NCBI RefSeq assembly: GCF_018736105.1 | Contig: NZ_CP076135.1 | Span: forward strand, 2,788,001 to 2,852,000 | Direction: 5' to 3' | DNA: 64,000 nucleotides | DNA from: Bradyrhizobium sediminis | GTDB lineage: Bacteria; Pseudomonadota; Alphaproteobacteria; Rhizobiales; Xanthobacteraceae | In this document: one piece after another, positions 1 to 11,157 of the stretch | Position numbering within the stretch: position 1 is the stretch's first letter | Layout: each line of letters starts with the position of its first letter | Program-made: the position numbers and the translations under genes | Notes under the pieces: model-generated | Told to the model about the DNA's origin: nothing | The model's database searches: none | What the model saw: only the letters and a program-made list of their open reading frames with translations

Positions 1-552
1 GACGTCGATGGCCTTCGCCTTGCGCAGAAACGGTCCGGCATTTTGGACCGCCCGCGCCGCCGGCGCGCGACCGTCCCAGCAGATCAGCACGCGATCGGCC
101 TTGAAAGCACCCCGGTTGATATAGGGCACCATCAGCATCGGCCGTCCAGATCCGAACAGCACCGCCTCCGAGATGAAATCGGTCTGGCTCGGCTTCGAGC
201 TGTCGGGTTGACCGACGATGTTCAGATCGTAGAGGCGCGACAGTTCGGTCACGGTGCGGGTCGCGGCATAGGAAACGTTGAACGTGCTCTTGGCGTCATG
301 TGGAATATTGAGGCGTCTTGTCACGATCTCGAACTGGTCGAGCACGACGGCGGCCTGCTCGACGCCGGTTTCGTACTGAGCGGCCATGACGACGGCGGAT
401 GCCTCGAACGCAATCATCGGATTCAGGGCCTGATAGGCGCATGCGATGCCGTCGAGATGGGCTTCGAAGAGACCGGCGACTGCCGCGGCGCAGTCGATCA
501 GAGGGCCGGCCGGCCGATCGACGGGAAGAAGGACGGCGATATCGTTCAACAT
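1..552 (-). CDS. Universal stress protein (UspA family), C-terminus cut by window edge
   Basis: Read leftward from an ATG at 552, the frame stays open for 184 codons to the first base of the window, so the 3' end is missing. The protein starts MLNDIAVLLPVD and has a second Usp-like half with the segment VPYINRGAFKADRVLICWDG, which resembles the start of a Usp repeat (hydrophobic strand followed by D/G loop). Usp proteins are cytoplasmic nucleotide-binding proteins induced by starvation or oxidative stress. Two-domain versions of about 270-280 residues are common in Bradyrhizobium, and the visible length fits a tandem Usp lacking the end of its second domain. No strong ribosome binding site is visible before the ATG. 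Family assignment is from sequence character; the client or stress signal is unknown. Confidence 0.75.
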   Translation of the reverse strand, partial: MLNDIAVLLPVDRPAGPLIDCAAAVAGLFEAHLDGIACAYQALNPMIAFEASAVVMAAQYETGVEQAAVVLDQFEIVTRRLNIPHDAKSTFNVSYAATRTVTELSRLYDLNIVGQPDSSKPSQTDFISEAVLFGSGRPMLMVPYINRGAFKADRVLICWDGRAPAARAVQNAGPFLRKAKAIDV

Positions 553-669
553 GCTGGGTCGCTTTCTGGCTAGGTGGCCTGATTTCACAGGAAACGATTA
601 TGCCCGCCGATGCCCGGGGCATTTTGATCTATCTCATGCCAGACGCCCGACGCTGGTCGAGCCCAATCC

Positions 670-712
670 AAAAAAAATCAGGCACGCCGGTTGACCGACG
701 CACCTGATTTTC
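670..712 (-). terminator. Rho-independent terminator for the Gly-rich miniprotein gene
   Basis: On the minus strand AAAATCAGG pairs perfectly with CCTGATTTT (stem arms at 703-711 and 674-682) and is followed by a continuous run of T (complement of the A run at 670-677). It lies about 45 bases past the stop of the minus-strand gene at 755-1042, which it probably terminates. Confidence 0.6.
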
Positions 713-754
713 TGTTCCTATCGGGCGTAGCGAATACGCCGATTCAAACTGCAA

Positions 755-1042
755 TCAATACGGGCAGATCACCCGGCCCCAGCGCGGGCTGAAATAGCAG
801 CCGCGACCGCGCACGATTGGGGGCGCGACATAGATGCCATAGCCGCGACCATAGCCTCTGCCGCGATAATAGCCCCTGCCACGATAATAGCCGCGGCCTC
901 GACCGCGGCCCCACTGGGCTTCCGCCGACGAAGTGGATGCCGCCAGGAAGAGACCCGACGTGCCGACGACGCTGACCATGTAAACGAAGACCAAAGCCGC
1001 CGCGGCGATGATGCGCGAAACGATATTGTAGCGTTTAGCCAT
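755..1042 (-). CDS. Small exported Gly/Arg/Tyr-rich repeat protein
   Basis: This 95-residue protein has a basic N-terminus (MAKRYNIVSR), a hydrophobic segment at about residues 10-33 and a likely signal peptidase site around AEAQ (residues 40-43). The mature part is almost entirely short GRGYYRGRGYYRGRGYGRG-type repeats, ending in a less repetitive tail with two Cys (RGCYFSPRWGRVICPY). A good Shine-Dalgarno (AGGAGA) precedes the ATG and a terminator hairpin follows. Such proteins are common in Bradyrhizobium and are usually annotated hypothetical; cell-surface or nucleic-acid/polyanion binding is only a guess from the Arg/Gly/Tyr content. The gene is divergent from the carbamoyltransferase. 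Confidence 0.75.
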   Translation of the reverse strand: MAKRYNIVSRIIAAAALVFVYMVSVVGTSGLFLAASTSSAEAQWGRGRGRGYYRGRGYYRGRGYGRGYGIYVAPPIVRGRGCYFSPRWGRVICPY

Positions 1043-1396
1043 TAGGGATCTCCTGGGTCATTCCAATCGCCGTCAACTCTCAGCCGATCTCAGCCAAATT
1101 CTCCGGCAGCTTATAAGTTCACCAGAAAAATGTTGTTCTTGTGACTTTTCAACATGCTATTGGGAAGCTCAAGTGAGGTCAAGTTACGGTGTCTGTCGGC
1201 CGAACATGGGAAAGAGGTTCAAACATCCGACTGCATTTGAACAAATTGTGCATTGCGCCATCCCCGCCTTCGACGATGCGCCGATTCCGCCAAAATGTGC
1301 ACCAATCCTGCCCAAACGAATCCTGGCAAAACTAGGATTGCCCCTCGCGTCCCGACATTGATCCAGATCAAATCAGATCCCCTCAAAAGAGTGCCG
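1043..1396. other. Intergenic, divergent promoter region (354 bp)
   Basis: This separates the leftward miniprotein from the rightward carbamoyltransferase and must hold both promoters. It is more A/T-rich than its surroundings around 1100-1180. I see no gene with a supported start and no clear terminator or repeat. Confidence 0.4.
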
Positions 1397-3208
1397 ATGC
1401 CCAAACAACACACCTATGTTCTCGGCCTGAATACCTACGACCACGATGTGAGTGCCTGCCTGCTGCGCGACGGCGCCATTGCCTTCGCGATCGCCAAGGA
1501 ACGGATCACGCGCGAAAAGCACGCTACGGGATTCTACCAGGAGGTGATCGACTATTGCCTGAATGCCGAGGGCATTACGCTTGACGACGTCGATCTGGTC
1601 GTCCGCAATTGCTACATTCTTCCAGTCCCGGAAATGGAGGAACGGCTGGTCTATCAGGACATGCCGGGCTTCCTGCCCCCACACGAGCGTGCCGGGGCTC
1701 CAAAGCATCCGCTGTACCTGTCGCATTCCGATAAAGTTGTCTCGATCTCCCACCATCTGGCGCACGCCTACAGCGCCTTTGCGGTATCGCCGTTCGAGGA
1801 AGGCGTCGTCATGATCGTCGACGGCGTCGGCAGCTATCAATCCGACGTCATGGAGCCCTATCCGCCGACCGACACCGCCACGCCGCTCGCCCGCGAGTCC
1901 GAGAGCTATTACAAGTTCAGCGGCTCGAAACTCGAATGCCTGAAGAAGGTCTGGATGGAGCCCGATCGCGGCTTCCTGAGCGACGAATTCTACAACATGC
2001 CCGGACTTGGCGCGCTCTACAGCCGGGCCTCGACCTACATTTTCGGCGATTGGAACAAGTGCGGTGAGCTGATGGGGCTCGCACCATATGGCCGGAAGGA
2101 GCAGGTCAGGCATCTGCTCGAACTGACCGACGGCAAGCTGCACGTCCCGCACTGGACCAGGGAATTCAACCAGCCCTACGTCATGGACGGCGACGAGAAA
2201 TGGGAAACCAGCCCGTCGATGCGGCATTGGGAGGATATTGCCTGGCGGGTGCAGGACGACACCGAAAACGTGCTGCTCGCCCGCGCCCGGTGGCTGCGCG
2301 AAACAACCGGCGCCAAGAACCTCACCATCGCCGGCGGCGTCGCGCTGAACTGCGTCGCCAATGGCCGTGTGGCGCGGGAGGCCGGGTTCGAGAACGTCTG
2401 GATCCAGCCGGCGGCCGGCGATGACGGCATCGCGATCGGCTGCGCCTATTACGGCTGGCTCGAAATTCTGAAACGGCGCCGCGCCTTCGTGATGGATCAT
2501 TCCTATGTCGGCAGACGCTACACCGATCAGGACGTCAGCGACGCCGGCGCGAAGTTTCTGGTGCGCATTCAAACCTCGGCGGTGCGCAGCGAAGATATCT
2601 GCCGCGACACGGCAAAACTATTGGCCGAGCAGAAGGTGATCGGCTGGTTCCAGGGGGCTTCCGAATTCGGACCGCGCGCGCTCGGCAATCGCAGCCTGCT
2701 GGCCGACCCGCGCAAGGCTGGCATGAAGGACATCCTGAACAGCCGCGTCAAGCACCGCCAGCCGTTCCGTCCCTTCGCGCCGATCGTTCTCGCCGAACGG
2801 GCCGGAGAGATATTCGAAGGCGACGAGGATTCGCCGTTCATGCTGATCGCCAAGCGCGTCCGTCCGGAGTGGCGCGACCGGATTCCGGCGATCGTTCATG
2901 TCGACGGAACCGCGCGCGTTCAGACCGTCCGCGCGGAGACCAATCCGGTACTGTACCGCCTGCTGAAGGAGTTCGAGGCGCTGACCGGGGTTCCCGTGCT
3001 GATCAATACGTCATTCAACGTCAAGGGCGAACCGATCGTGGAAACGCCGCGCGACGCCATGATCTGCTTCCTGACGACGGGGATCGACAACCTGATCCTG
3101 CACGACACCGTGGTCTCGAAAAACGCATGGCACAGGGTCGTCGGACCGCTGGTCGGCATTTACACCGATGTGGCCAACCTGGTGCTGTCGAGCACCCGCC
3201 CGGCATGA
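1397..3208 (+). CDS. Carbamoyltransferase, NodU/TobZ family
   Basis: A 603-residue protein of the size typical for NodU/CmcH/TobZ O-carbamoyltransferases, which use carbamoyl phosphate and ATP to carbamoylate a hydroxyl, often on a sugar. It has the N-terminal Kae1-like ASKHA domain with the metal-binding HHLAH cluster (His119, His120, His123), an acidic IVDGVGS loop at about 140, LMGLAPYG, and GGVALNC at about 313. The C-terminal part has GPRALGNRSLLADPR from residue 425 and the RQPFRPFAPIV segment, as in the carbamoyl-AMP-forming half. The reading frame is open 48 codons further upstream, but the ATG at 1397 gives the family N-terminus (VLGLNTYDHDVSA). No nod, antibiotic or glycosyltransferase gene is adjacent. 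It is convergent with opgC, 57 bases apart. The acceptor substrate is unknown. Confidence 0.88.
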   Translation: MPKQHTYVLGLNTYDHDVSACLLRDGAIAFAIAKERITREKHATGFYQEVIDYCLNAEGITLDDVDLVVRNCYILPVPEMEERLVYQDMPGFLPPHERAGAPKHPLYLSHSDKVVSISHHLAHAYSAFAVSPFEEGVVMIVDGVGSYQSDVMEPYPPTDTATPLARESESYYKFSGSKLECLKKVWMEPDRGFLSDEFYNMPGLGALYSRASTYIFGDWNKCGELMGLAPYGRKEQVRHLLELTDGKLHVPHWTREFNQPYVMDGDEKWETSPSMRHWEDIAWRVQDDTENVLLARARWLRETTGAKNLTIAGGVALNCVANGRVAREAGFENVWIQPAAGDDGIAIGCAYYGWLEILKRRRAFVMDHSYVGRRYTDQDVSDAGAKFLVRIQTSAVRSEDICRDTAKLLAEQKVIGWFQGASEFGPRALGNRSLLADPRKAGMKDILNSRVKHRQPFRPFAPIVLAERAGEIFEGDEDSPFMLIAKRVRPEWRDRIPAIVHVDGTARVQTVRAETNPVLYRLLKEFEALTGVPVLINTSFNVKGEPIVETPRDAMICFLTTGIDNLILHDTVVSKNAWHRVVGPLVGIYTDVANLVLSSTRPA

Positions 3209-3265
3209 CCGGCCGCTCCGCCTGATCCGCCGGCGCGGCCCTCCCGGGGCGAATTCAGCCTGATA

Positions 3266-4417
3266 TCAGCTGGTTTTGGCCGCCGCGGGTTTGGGCAGCG
3301 GCTTGTCCTGCCTTTTCGACCAGGAGATGTAGTAGGCGACGCAGGTCATCATCGCGATACCGGTCACGCTGACGAAAATCTGCGCGAACAGCGAGCCCGA
3401 GCTCATCATCAGTTCGAAATGCCCGACGAAGGACAGGAATACGCCGACGCAGAACACGGCGAGCGACTGCTGGCCGCAGACCACGAGCGGATCGAACACC
3501 TTCCATTCCAGGCCCGGCCAGTCCTTCGGCACGAAACGGATCACCATGATCACGATCACCACGAAATGCAGAAAGCGGTAGGGCGCCAGGAAGGTCTTGT
3601 CGTTCGGATTGAAGGTCGAATAGAGCCAGTGCGGGAACAGCGCACCGAAATCCGGGAATTTGCCGGCCATCGTCATGACCAGCGCAAGGATCAAATAGGC
3701 GATGCACAGATACAGCGTGATCGGTAGATCGATGAGCCAGCGAGACCTCTTGGCGCCACCGAGTGCGCACCATGAACCGAATACGAACAGCACCTGCCAG
3801 CAGTATGGATTGAAGTACCACGCCCCGGCAGGATAGGCCCGGAAATTCCATTCGAAATAGCGGGCCGCGAGCCACAATGCGATCGATGCCAGCATGGTCA
3901 GGTCGGGCTGGCGCAGCATTAGCCACAGCACCGGCGGAAACAATCCCATCAGCACGATATAGAGCGGGAGCACGTCGAGGTTGACGGGCTTGAACTTGAG
4001 CAGCAGGCCCTGGCGCAGCGTTTCGATCGCCTGGTCGCCGGCGAGGCCCGCGAGGTTGAATTCGCTGATGATCTCCGGATCGCTGTAACGTAGCGCAACG
4101 TAACCGATCGCCACGATGTAGATCACGAACAGGAAGACGTGGGCGACGTAGAGCTGCCAGACCCGCTTGGTCAGGCGGGTGGCGCCGACGATGAAGCCGC
4201 GTTCGATCATCATCCGGGCGTAGACAAAGGAGGCGGTATAGCCGGAGATGAAGACGAACAGATCAGCGGCATCGCTGAAACCATAATTCCGGGTGGTGAT
4301 CCAGTTCACGACATTGTCGGGGATGTGATCGAGGTAAATCGCCCAGTTCGCGACGCCGCGAAACAGATCGAGCCGGAGGTCGCGTCCTTTTTCGGGCAGG
4401 GTGGCGTTGATTTTCAT
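3266..4417 (-). CDS. opgC: OpgC-type membrane acyltransferase (osmoregulated periplasmic glucan succinylation)
   Basis: A polytopic inner-membrane protein of 383 residues from the ATG at 4417. The N-terminus carries the family hallmark RLDLFRGVANWAIYLDHI, followed by SDAADLFVFISGYT. About ten hydrophobic segments follow, ending in a charged tail (SWSKRQDKPLPKPAAAKTS). OpgC proteins transfer succinyl groups to osmoregulated periplasmic glucans; the His in YLDHI is a likely catalytic residue by analogy with acyltransferase-3 enzymes. The frame extends 28 codons upstream to 4501, but the extension is hydrophilic and the family begins at MKINATLPEKGRDLRLD. No opgG/opgH or ndv-type glucan synthase gene lies in the window, so the substrate is inferred from the family. 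Confidence 0.88.
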   Translation of the reverse strand: MKINATLPEKGRDLRLDLFRGVANWAIYLDHIPDNVVNWITTRNYGFSDAADLFVFISGYTASFVYARMMIERGFIVGATRLTKRVWQLYVAHVFLFVIYIVAIGYVALRYSDPEIISEFNLAGLAGDQAIETLRQGLLLKFKPVNLDVLPLYIVLMGLFPPVLWLMLRQPDLTMLASIALWLAARYFEWNFRAYPAGAWYFNPYCWQVLFVFGSWCALGGAKRSRWLIDLPITLYLCIAYLILALVMTMAGKFPDFGALFPHWLYSTFNPNDKTFLAPYRFLHFVVIVIMVIRFVPKDWPGLEWKVFDPLVVCGQQSLAVFCVGVFLSFVGHFELMMSSGSLFAQIFVSVTGIAMMTCVAYYISWSKRQDKPLPKPAAAKTS

Positions 4418-4648
4418 GGGTCCGTTTCGAAGCGATGCTTTGGATGATATCGAGCCGCAGGCGAGGGGGGCCTCAGCCGCGCGGCCGGCCAAGATTGTCA
4501 CAACGCAGCATAATGACTATACCGATCCGGAAAATGTACCATCCGGGGTCAGAATCACCGATCAAATTCCTGAAAGGTGTCTCTATACTATCCCGGCCGT
4601 TTCCACCACGCGCTTACATGCCGCAGATCCAACGGGGCCCGACCATCC

Positions 4649-4954
4649 ATGACCGCACGCATCTCTAAGCCCGCCAAAAACGCGATGCAATCGGGGAAGG
4701 CCAAGACCAGGGAGTGGCAGCTGGATTACGAGCCCGAGCAGCCGCGGGCGATCGAGCCGTTGATGGGCTGGACCTCGTCCGGCGACATGAAGCAGCAGCT
4801 CACCATTCGCTTCCACACCAAGGAAGACGCCGTAGCCTATTGCGAGCGCGAGGGCATCCCCTACCAGGTGATCGAGCCGAAGGAGCCGGCCCGCCGCCAG
4901 GCCGCCTATGCCGACAATTTTGCATTCCGGCGCGGCGAACCCTGGACCCACTAG
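4649..4954 (+). CDS. Complex I accessory subunit, NDUFS4-type (ETC complex I subunit conserved region)
   Basis: A 101-residue protein with the NDUFS4 signature: WQLDYEPEQP at about 23-32, the conserved PLMGWTSSGD block at about 38-47, FHTKEDAVAYCEREG, and the C-terminal ending NFAFRRGEPWTH. In alphaproteobacteria and mitochondria this peripheral subunit stabilises the NADH-binding arm of respiratory complex I. It is encoded alone, away from any nuo operon, as is usual in this group. The frame is open further upstream, but the conserved start is the ATG at 4649 (MTARISKPAKNAMQSGKAKT). Function is confident by similarity. Confidence 0.9.
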   Translation: MTARISKPAKNAMQSGKAKTREWQLDYEPEQPRAIEPLMGWTSSGDMKQQLTIRFHTKEDAVAYCEREGIPYQVIEPKEPARRQAAYADNFAFRRGEPWTH

Positions 4955-5161
4955 GGGGCGGCATCCATTTGGCGAGGCCGTGAAATTGCCGGAGGGAATG
5001 TCGGGAAAAAGACATTTCAGAGGGGCGTTTTGACCTAATAGCGCTAGTGTCGCCCCGGGCACGATCCCTTCGCAAAGTCGAGGTTGCGCCAGACGGCGAC
5101 CCAATGACATCTTAACGCAAGCCCGATGCCGGATTGCGGCGCACCATAACTGCGGAAAAAC

Positions 5162-6766
5162 ATGCCGCTTCATTCCACGATCGACACCACCTCGTCCGAT
5201 TTTGCCCGCAACGCCGAGGTCATGCGCGCGCTGGTCGCCGAACTTCGTCAAAAGCTCGATTCCGTGGCCGGCGGCGGCGGCGAAGTCTCGCGCAACAGGC
5301 ATACCTCGCGCGGCAAGATGCTGGCGCGCGAGCGCGTCGATCTTCTGATCGATCCCGGCACGGCGTTTCTCGAATTATCGCCGCTGGCGGCGCACGGCCT
5401 CTATGGCGGCGACGTGCATTCGGCGAGCGTCATCACCGGCGTCGGGCGGATATCGGGGCGCGAATGCGTCGTGGTTGCCAACGATGCGACCATCAAGGGC
5501 GGTACCTATTACCCGATGACGGTGAAGAAGCATCTGCGCGCCCAGGATATCGCGCGGCAGAACAATCTGCCCTGCGTCTACATGGTCGATTCCGGCGGCG
5601 CCTTCCTGCCGATGCAGGACGAGATTTTTCCGGACGAGCGGCATTTTGGCCGCATCTTCTACAACCAGGCGCAGATGTCGGCGCAGGGCATCCCGCAGAT
5701 CGCCATCGTGATGGGTTCCTGCACCGCCGGCGGCGCCTATGTCCCGGCGATGTCGGACGAGAGCATCATCGTACGCAATCAGGGCACGATTTTTCTCGGC
5801 GGTCCGCCGCTGGTGAAGGCGGCGACCGGCGAGGTGGTGACGGCGGAAGAACTCGGCGGCGCCGACGTGCACTCGCGGCAATCCGGGGTCACCGACCACT
5901 ACGCCCAGAACGACAGTCACGCCATCGGCATTGCCCGGCGCATCGTCGCCACGCTGAAGCAGCCGACACGCGCTAATCTGAACATGCGCGCGCCGCGCGA
6001 GCCGCTGTTTGCGCCGGAAGAGATCTATGGCGTCGTCTCCGCCGACGGCCGCAAGCCGTTCGACGTGCACGACATCATCGCGCGGCTGGTCGACGGATCG
6101 GAATTCGACGAATTCAAGAAGCTTTACGGCCAGACCCTGATCTGCGGCTTCGCCCATATCTGGGGCTATCCGGTCGGCATCATCGCCAACAACGGCATCC
6201 TGTTCAGCGAGAGTTCGCTGAAGGGCGCGCATTTCATCGAGCTGTGCTGCCAGCGCAATATCCCGCTGGTGTTCCTGCAGAACATCACCGGCTTCATGGT
6301 CGGCAAGAAATACGAGGCCGGCGGCATCGCGCGCGACGGCGCCAAGCTGGTGACGGCGGTGGCCACCGCCGGCGTGCCGAAATTCACCGTCGTGATCGGC
6401 GGCTCCTACGGCGCCGGCAATTACGGCATGTGCGGCCGCGCCTACAGCCCGCGCTTCCTCTGGATGTGGCCCAACGCCCGCATCTCCGTGATGGGCGGCG
6501 AACAGGCATCGATGGTGCTGAGCCAGGTCCGGCGCGACAACATCGAGGCCAAGGGCGATACCTGGTCGACTGAAGAGGAAGACAAGTTCCGCAAGCCGAT
6601 CCGCGACCAGTATGAAAGCCAGGGCAGTCCCTATTACGCCACCGCCCGGATCTGGGATGACGGCGTGATCGATCCAGCCGATACAAGGCTGGTGCTCGGC
6701 CTCGGCCTGTCGGCGGCGGCGAATGCGCCGATCGAGCCGACGCGCTTCGGCCTGTTCAGGATGTGA
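5162..6766 (+). CDS. mccB: Methylcrotonyl-CoA carboxylase, carboxyltransferase (beta) subunit
   Basis: A 534-residue biotin-dependent carboxyltransferase beta subunit. It transfers CO2 from carboxybiotin to 3-methylcrotonyl-CoA in leucine and isovalerate breakdown. Family features include the N-terminal [17 protein letters not shown], the first oxyanion region [48 protein letters not shown], the second half [15 protein letters not shown], and [16 protein letters not shown]. The lysine and alanine pattern around [14 protein letters not shown] is typical of MCC rather than propionyl- or acetyl-CoA carboxylase. It is first in an operon with the alpha subunit and HMG-CoA lyase: its stop at 6766 is 2 bases before the next ATG. 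Isovaleryl-CoA dehydrogenase and methylglutaconyl-CoA hydratase, usually in the same cluster, are not in this window. Confidence 0.93.
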   Translation: MPLHSTIDTTSSDFARNAEVMRALVAELRQKLDSVAGGGGEVSRNRHTSRGKMLARERVDLLIDPGTAFLELSPLAAHGLYGGDVHSASVITGVGRISGRECVVVANDATIKGGTYYPMTVKKHLRAQDIARQNNLPCVYMVDSGGAFLPMQDEIFPDERHFGRIFYNQAQMSAQGIPQIAIVMGSCTAGGAYVPAMSDESIIVRNQGTIFLGGPPLVKAATGEVVTAEELGGADVHSRQSGVTDHYAQNDSHAIGIARRIVATLKQPTRANLNMRAPREPLFAPEEIYGVVSADGRKPFDVHDIIARLVDGSEFDEFKKLYGQTLICGFAHIWGYPVGIIANNGILFSESSLKGAHFIELCCQRNIPLVFLQNITGFMVGKKYEAGGIARDGAKLVTAVATAGVPKFTVVIGGSYGAGNYGMCGRAYSPRFLWMWPNARISVMGGEQASMVLSQVRRDNIEAKGDTWSTEEEDKFRKPIRDQYESQGSPYYATARIWDDGVIDPADTRLVLGLGLSAAANAPIEPTRFGLFRM

Positions 6767-6768
6767 CG

Positions 6769-8775
<2,007 letters not shown>

Positions 8776-8794
8776 ACAGCTTCGCGAGATCACC

Positions 8795-9700
8795 ATGAGC
8801 GATTCCGTCCGCATCGTCGAAGTGGGCCCCCGCGATGGCCTGCAGAACGAGAGGACGCCCGTCAGCGTCGAGAACCGCATCGCCTTCATCGAGGCGCTGA
8901 TCGGCGCCGGGCTGCACACCATCGAGGTCGGGGCCTTCGTGTCGCCGAAGGCGATTCCGCAGATGGTTGGTTCAGATCAGGTGTTGCGCGGCGTCATCGA
9001 TCATGTCGGCAACGAATTCCACGTGCTGGTGCCGAACGAAAAGGGCTACGAGGCCGCGTGCGCGTCGGGCGCCCGGGTGATCGCGGTATTTGCCTCGGCT
9101 TCCGAAGGCTTTTCGCGCGCCAACATCAATTGCACGGTCGCCGAATCGATCGAGCGCTTCAAGCCGGTGATCGCGCGCGCCAAGGCCGACGGCATCAGGG
9201 TGCGCGGCTATATCTCCTGCGTGCTCGGCTGTCCCTTTGACGGCGAGGTCAGGCCGCAGGCCGTCGTCGACGTCGCGCGGAAGCTGTGGGATCTCGGCTG
9301 CTATGAGGTCTCGCTCGGCGACACCATCGGTGTCGGCACGCCGCTGAAGGCGCGGCAACTGCTGCGCGCGGTGGCCGGCAGCGTTCCGATGGCGAAGCTC
9401 GCGATGCATTTTCACGACACCTACGGCCAGGCGCTGGCCAATCTCTATGCGGGAATGGAAGAGGGCTGCCGCGTGATCGATTCCGCGGCGGGCGGCCTCG
9501 GCGGCTGTCCCTATGCGCCGGGCGCCACCGGCAACGTCGCCACCGAGGACGTGGTCTACATGCTGGAAGGCATGGGCGTCGCCACCGGGGTCGATATGGC
9601 GAAACTGGTGGCGGCCACCAACGAGATCAGCCGGCTGATCGGCCGCCCGCCGGCGAGCCGGGTGGCGTCGGCGATGAATGCGAAGGGGCGGGTGGGGTAG
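8795..9700 (+). CDS. mvaB: Hydroxymethylglutaryl-CoA lyase
   Basis: A 301-residue DRE-TIM (HMGL-like) lyase that splits 3-hydroxy-3-methylglutaryl-CoA into acetyl-CoA and acetoacetate, the last step of leucine catabolism. It begins with IVEVGPRDGLQNE (metal-binding Asp and catalytic Arg of the family), has FHDTYGQAL (metal-binding His) and the catalytic-loop GGLGGCPYAPGATGN with Cys238. It lies 19 bases downstream of mccA in the same operon, consistent with co-transcription. The frame is open 19 codons upstream inside mccA, but the family N-terminus and spacing favour the ATG at 8795. Confidence 0.93.
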   Translation: MSDSVRIVEVGPRDGLQNERTPVSVENRIAFIEALIGAGLHTIEVGAFVSPKAIPQMVGSDQVLRGVIDHVGNEFHVLVPNEKGYEAACASGARVIAVFASASEGFSRANINCTVAESIERFKPVIARAKADGIRVRGYISCVLGCPFDGEVRPQAVVDVARKLWDLGCYEVSLGDTIGVGTPLKARQLLRAVAGSVPMAKLAMHFHDTYGQALANLYAGMEEGCRVIDSAAGGLGGCPYAPGATGNVATEDVVYMLEGMGVATGVDMAKLVAATNEISRLIGRPPASRVASAMNAKGRVG

Positions 9701-9852
9701 CCGATCCCGGATGGTGAGGAGTGCGACCTATCTGGAAGCGGCGAGGCTTCTGCGCCTTTCCGACGGCCCTGGAATGGCCCTGCAACATGAAATCGGAACA
9801 TTTTCCGCGCTTACTTTGCATGGGGTTGTTTTCGCGATTTTTGTAAAGGGCA

Positions 9853-10875
9853 TCACAGGGAGACGTCGATCGCGAGCTTCAGCAGGTTGGCCGAGGTCGC
9901 CGTCCTGGCACTATAGTCCCGCCATGCGGTATCGCGCGCAATGTCGCGCCACTTGCCCACGATGGCCTTGTCGAGCTTGCTGACCTTGGCGCCGACTTTT
10001 TCATAGACCTTGGCGACTTCGATGTCGTCGCCCTGCGCGCCATTCTTGCCGAAGGCTTCAAGTTCGGCACCCACGCTGAGGATGATGTCCTGCTGATTCT
10101 TCGGCAACTTGTCGAAAATCGTCTTCGACATCAAAAGCGGCTCCATCATGAACCAGTAGGAAGCGTCGGCGCCCGAAGTCAGGCTTTTTGCGACTTCCTC
10201 GAGACGGAACGAGATCAGGCTGGTGGAAGAAGTGATGCCGGCGTCGCAGGCGCCGGTCTGCATCGCCGCATAGAGTTCGTTCGAGGGTACCGACAGCACC
10301 GCGGCACCCGCGGTCTGCAGCACCATATCCATCTCGCGCGAACCGCCGCGGACCTTGAGGCCCTTGGCGTCCTCGGGGGCTATCATCGGCTTGGAGCGGC
10401 TGGCGACGCCGCCGGCCTGCCACACCCAGGTCAGGATGATGATGCTCTTGTCGGCCAAGAAATCCATCAGCGCCTTGCCGACCGGCTGGCCCTTCCAGCG
10501 CAGACCCTGATCGTAGGTCGAGACCAGCCCCGGCATCAGGCCGATATTGGTTTCCGGCAATTCGCTGCCGGCATAGGGCAGGGGATACAGGCTGATGTCG
10601 AGGGCGCCTTTGCGCATTGCTGAGAATTGCGCGTGGGTCTTCATCAGCGATGAGTTCGGATAGACTACGGCTGCGATCTCGCCGCCGCTGCGCCTTGCGA
10701 CTTCGGCCGCGAACATCCGGCAGAGTCGGTCGCGGAAATCGCCGTTGTCGATGGTGCCGCCGGGAAACTGGTGCGAGATTTTCAGCGTGGTTGCGGCCTG
10801 CGCCGTTCCGGCCCCGAAACGCAGGATCGCGGGCGCAGCAACCGCAGCCATGAGGGTTTGGCGGCGTGTCAGCAT
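9853..10875 (-). CDS. TRAP transporter solute-binding protein (DctP family)
   Basis: A 340-residue periplasmic binding protein starting MLTRRQTLMAAVAAPAILRF, with a Tat-like RRxxL motif and an AQA cleavage region. The mature part follows the DctP pattern: LKISHQFP near the start, LGVR-equivalent region GLKVRGGSREMDMVL with the conserved Arg that binds a carboxylate ligand, and a helical C-terminus. TRAP binding proteins capture organic acids for DctQM-type permeases. No DctQ or DctM gene is adjacent, so this is an orphan binding protein or its partners lie elsewhere. The frame extends 33 codons upstream, but the signal peptide fixes the ATG at 10875. It converges with the leucine operon across 152 bases. 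Confidence 0.87.
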   Translation of the reverse strand: MLTRRQTLMAAVAAPAILRFGAGTAQAATTLKISHQFPGGTIDNGDFRDRLCRMFAAEVARRSGGEIAAVVYPNSSLMKTHAQFSAMRKGALDISLYPLPYAGSELPETNIGLMPGLVSTYDQGLRWKGQPVGKALMDFLADKSIIILTWVWQAGGVASRSKPMIAPEDAKGLKVRGGSREMDMVLQTAGAAVLSVPSNELYAAMQTGACDAGITSSTSLISFRLEEVAKSLTSGADASYWFMMEPLLMSKTIFDKLPKNQQDIILSVGAELEAFGKNGAQGDDIEVAKVYEKVGAKVSKLDKAIVGKWRDIARDTAWRDYSARTATSANLLKLAIDVSL

Positions 10876-11157
10876 GGCGTTCTCCTTGGAGCCGGCCCGG
10901 CGTTCAGGACATATGCCGGATTCTTGTCCAGCCTGATAGATAGAGCGCCGGCTTGATTTTGTTGCAGCGCACACTTGCCGGCAGATTCGACGGAAAGAAG
11001 ACGGATTGGGGTACTTTTCCTGACCCCCGTAGCCGGCGCTAAGAGCCGTCAGGCCGATAATTTTTCAATCGGCAGGTAACAAAGATCATCGCGGGTCCGT
11101 CCTGAACCATAGCGGCATCAGTCGCTTTCAAAACGGTTTCAAAGGAAAGACCAGCCA

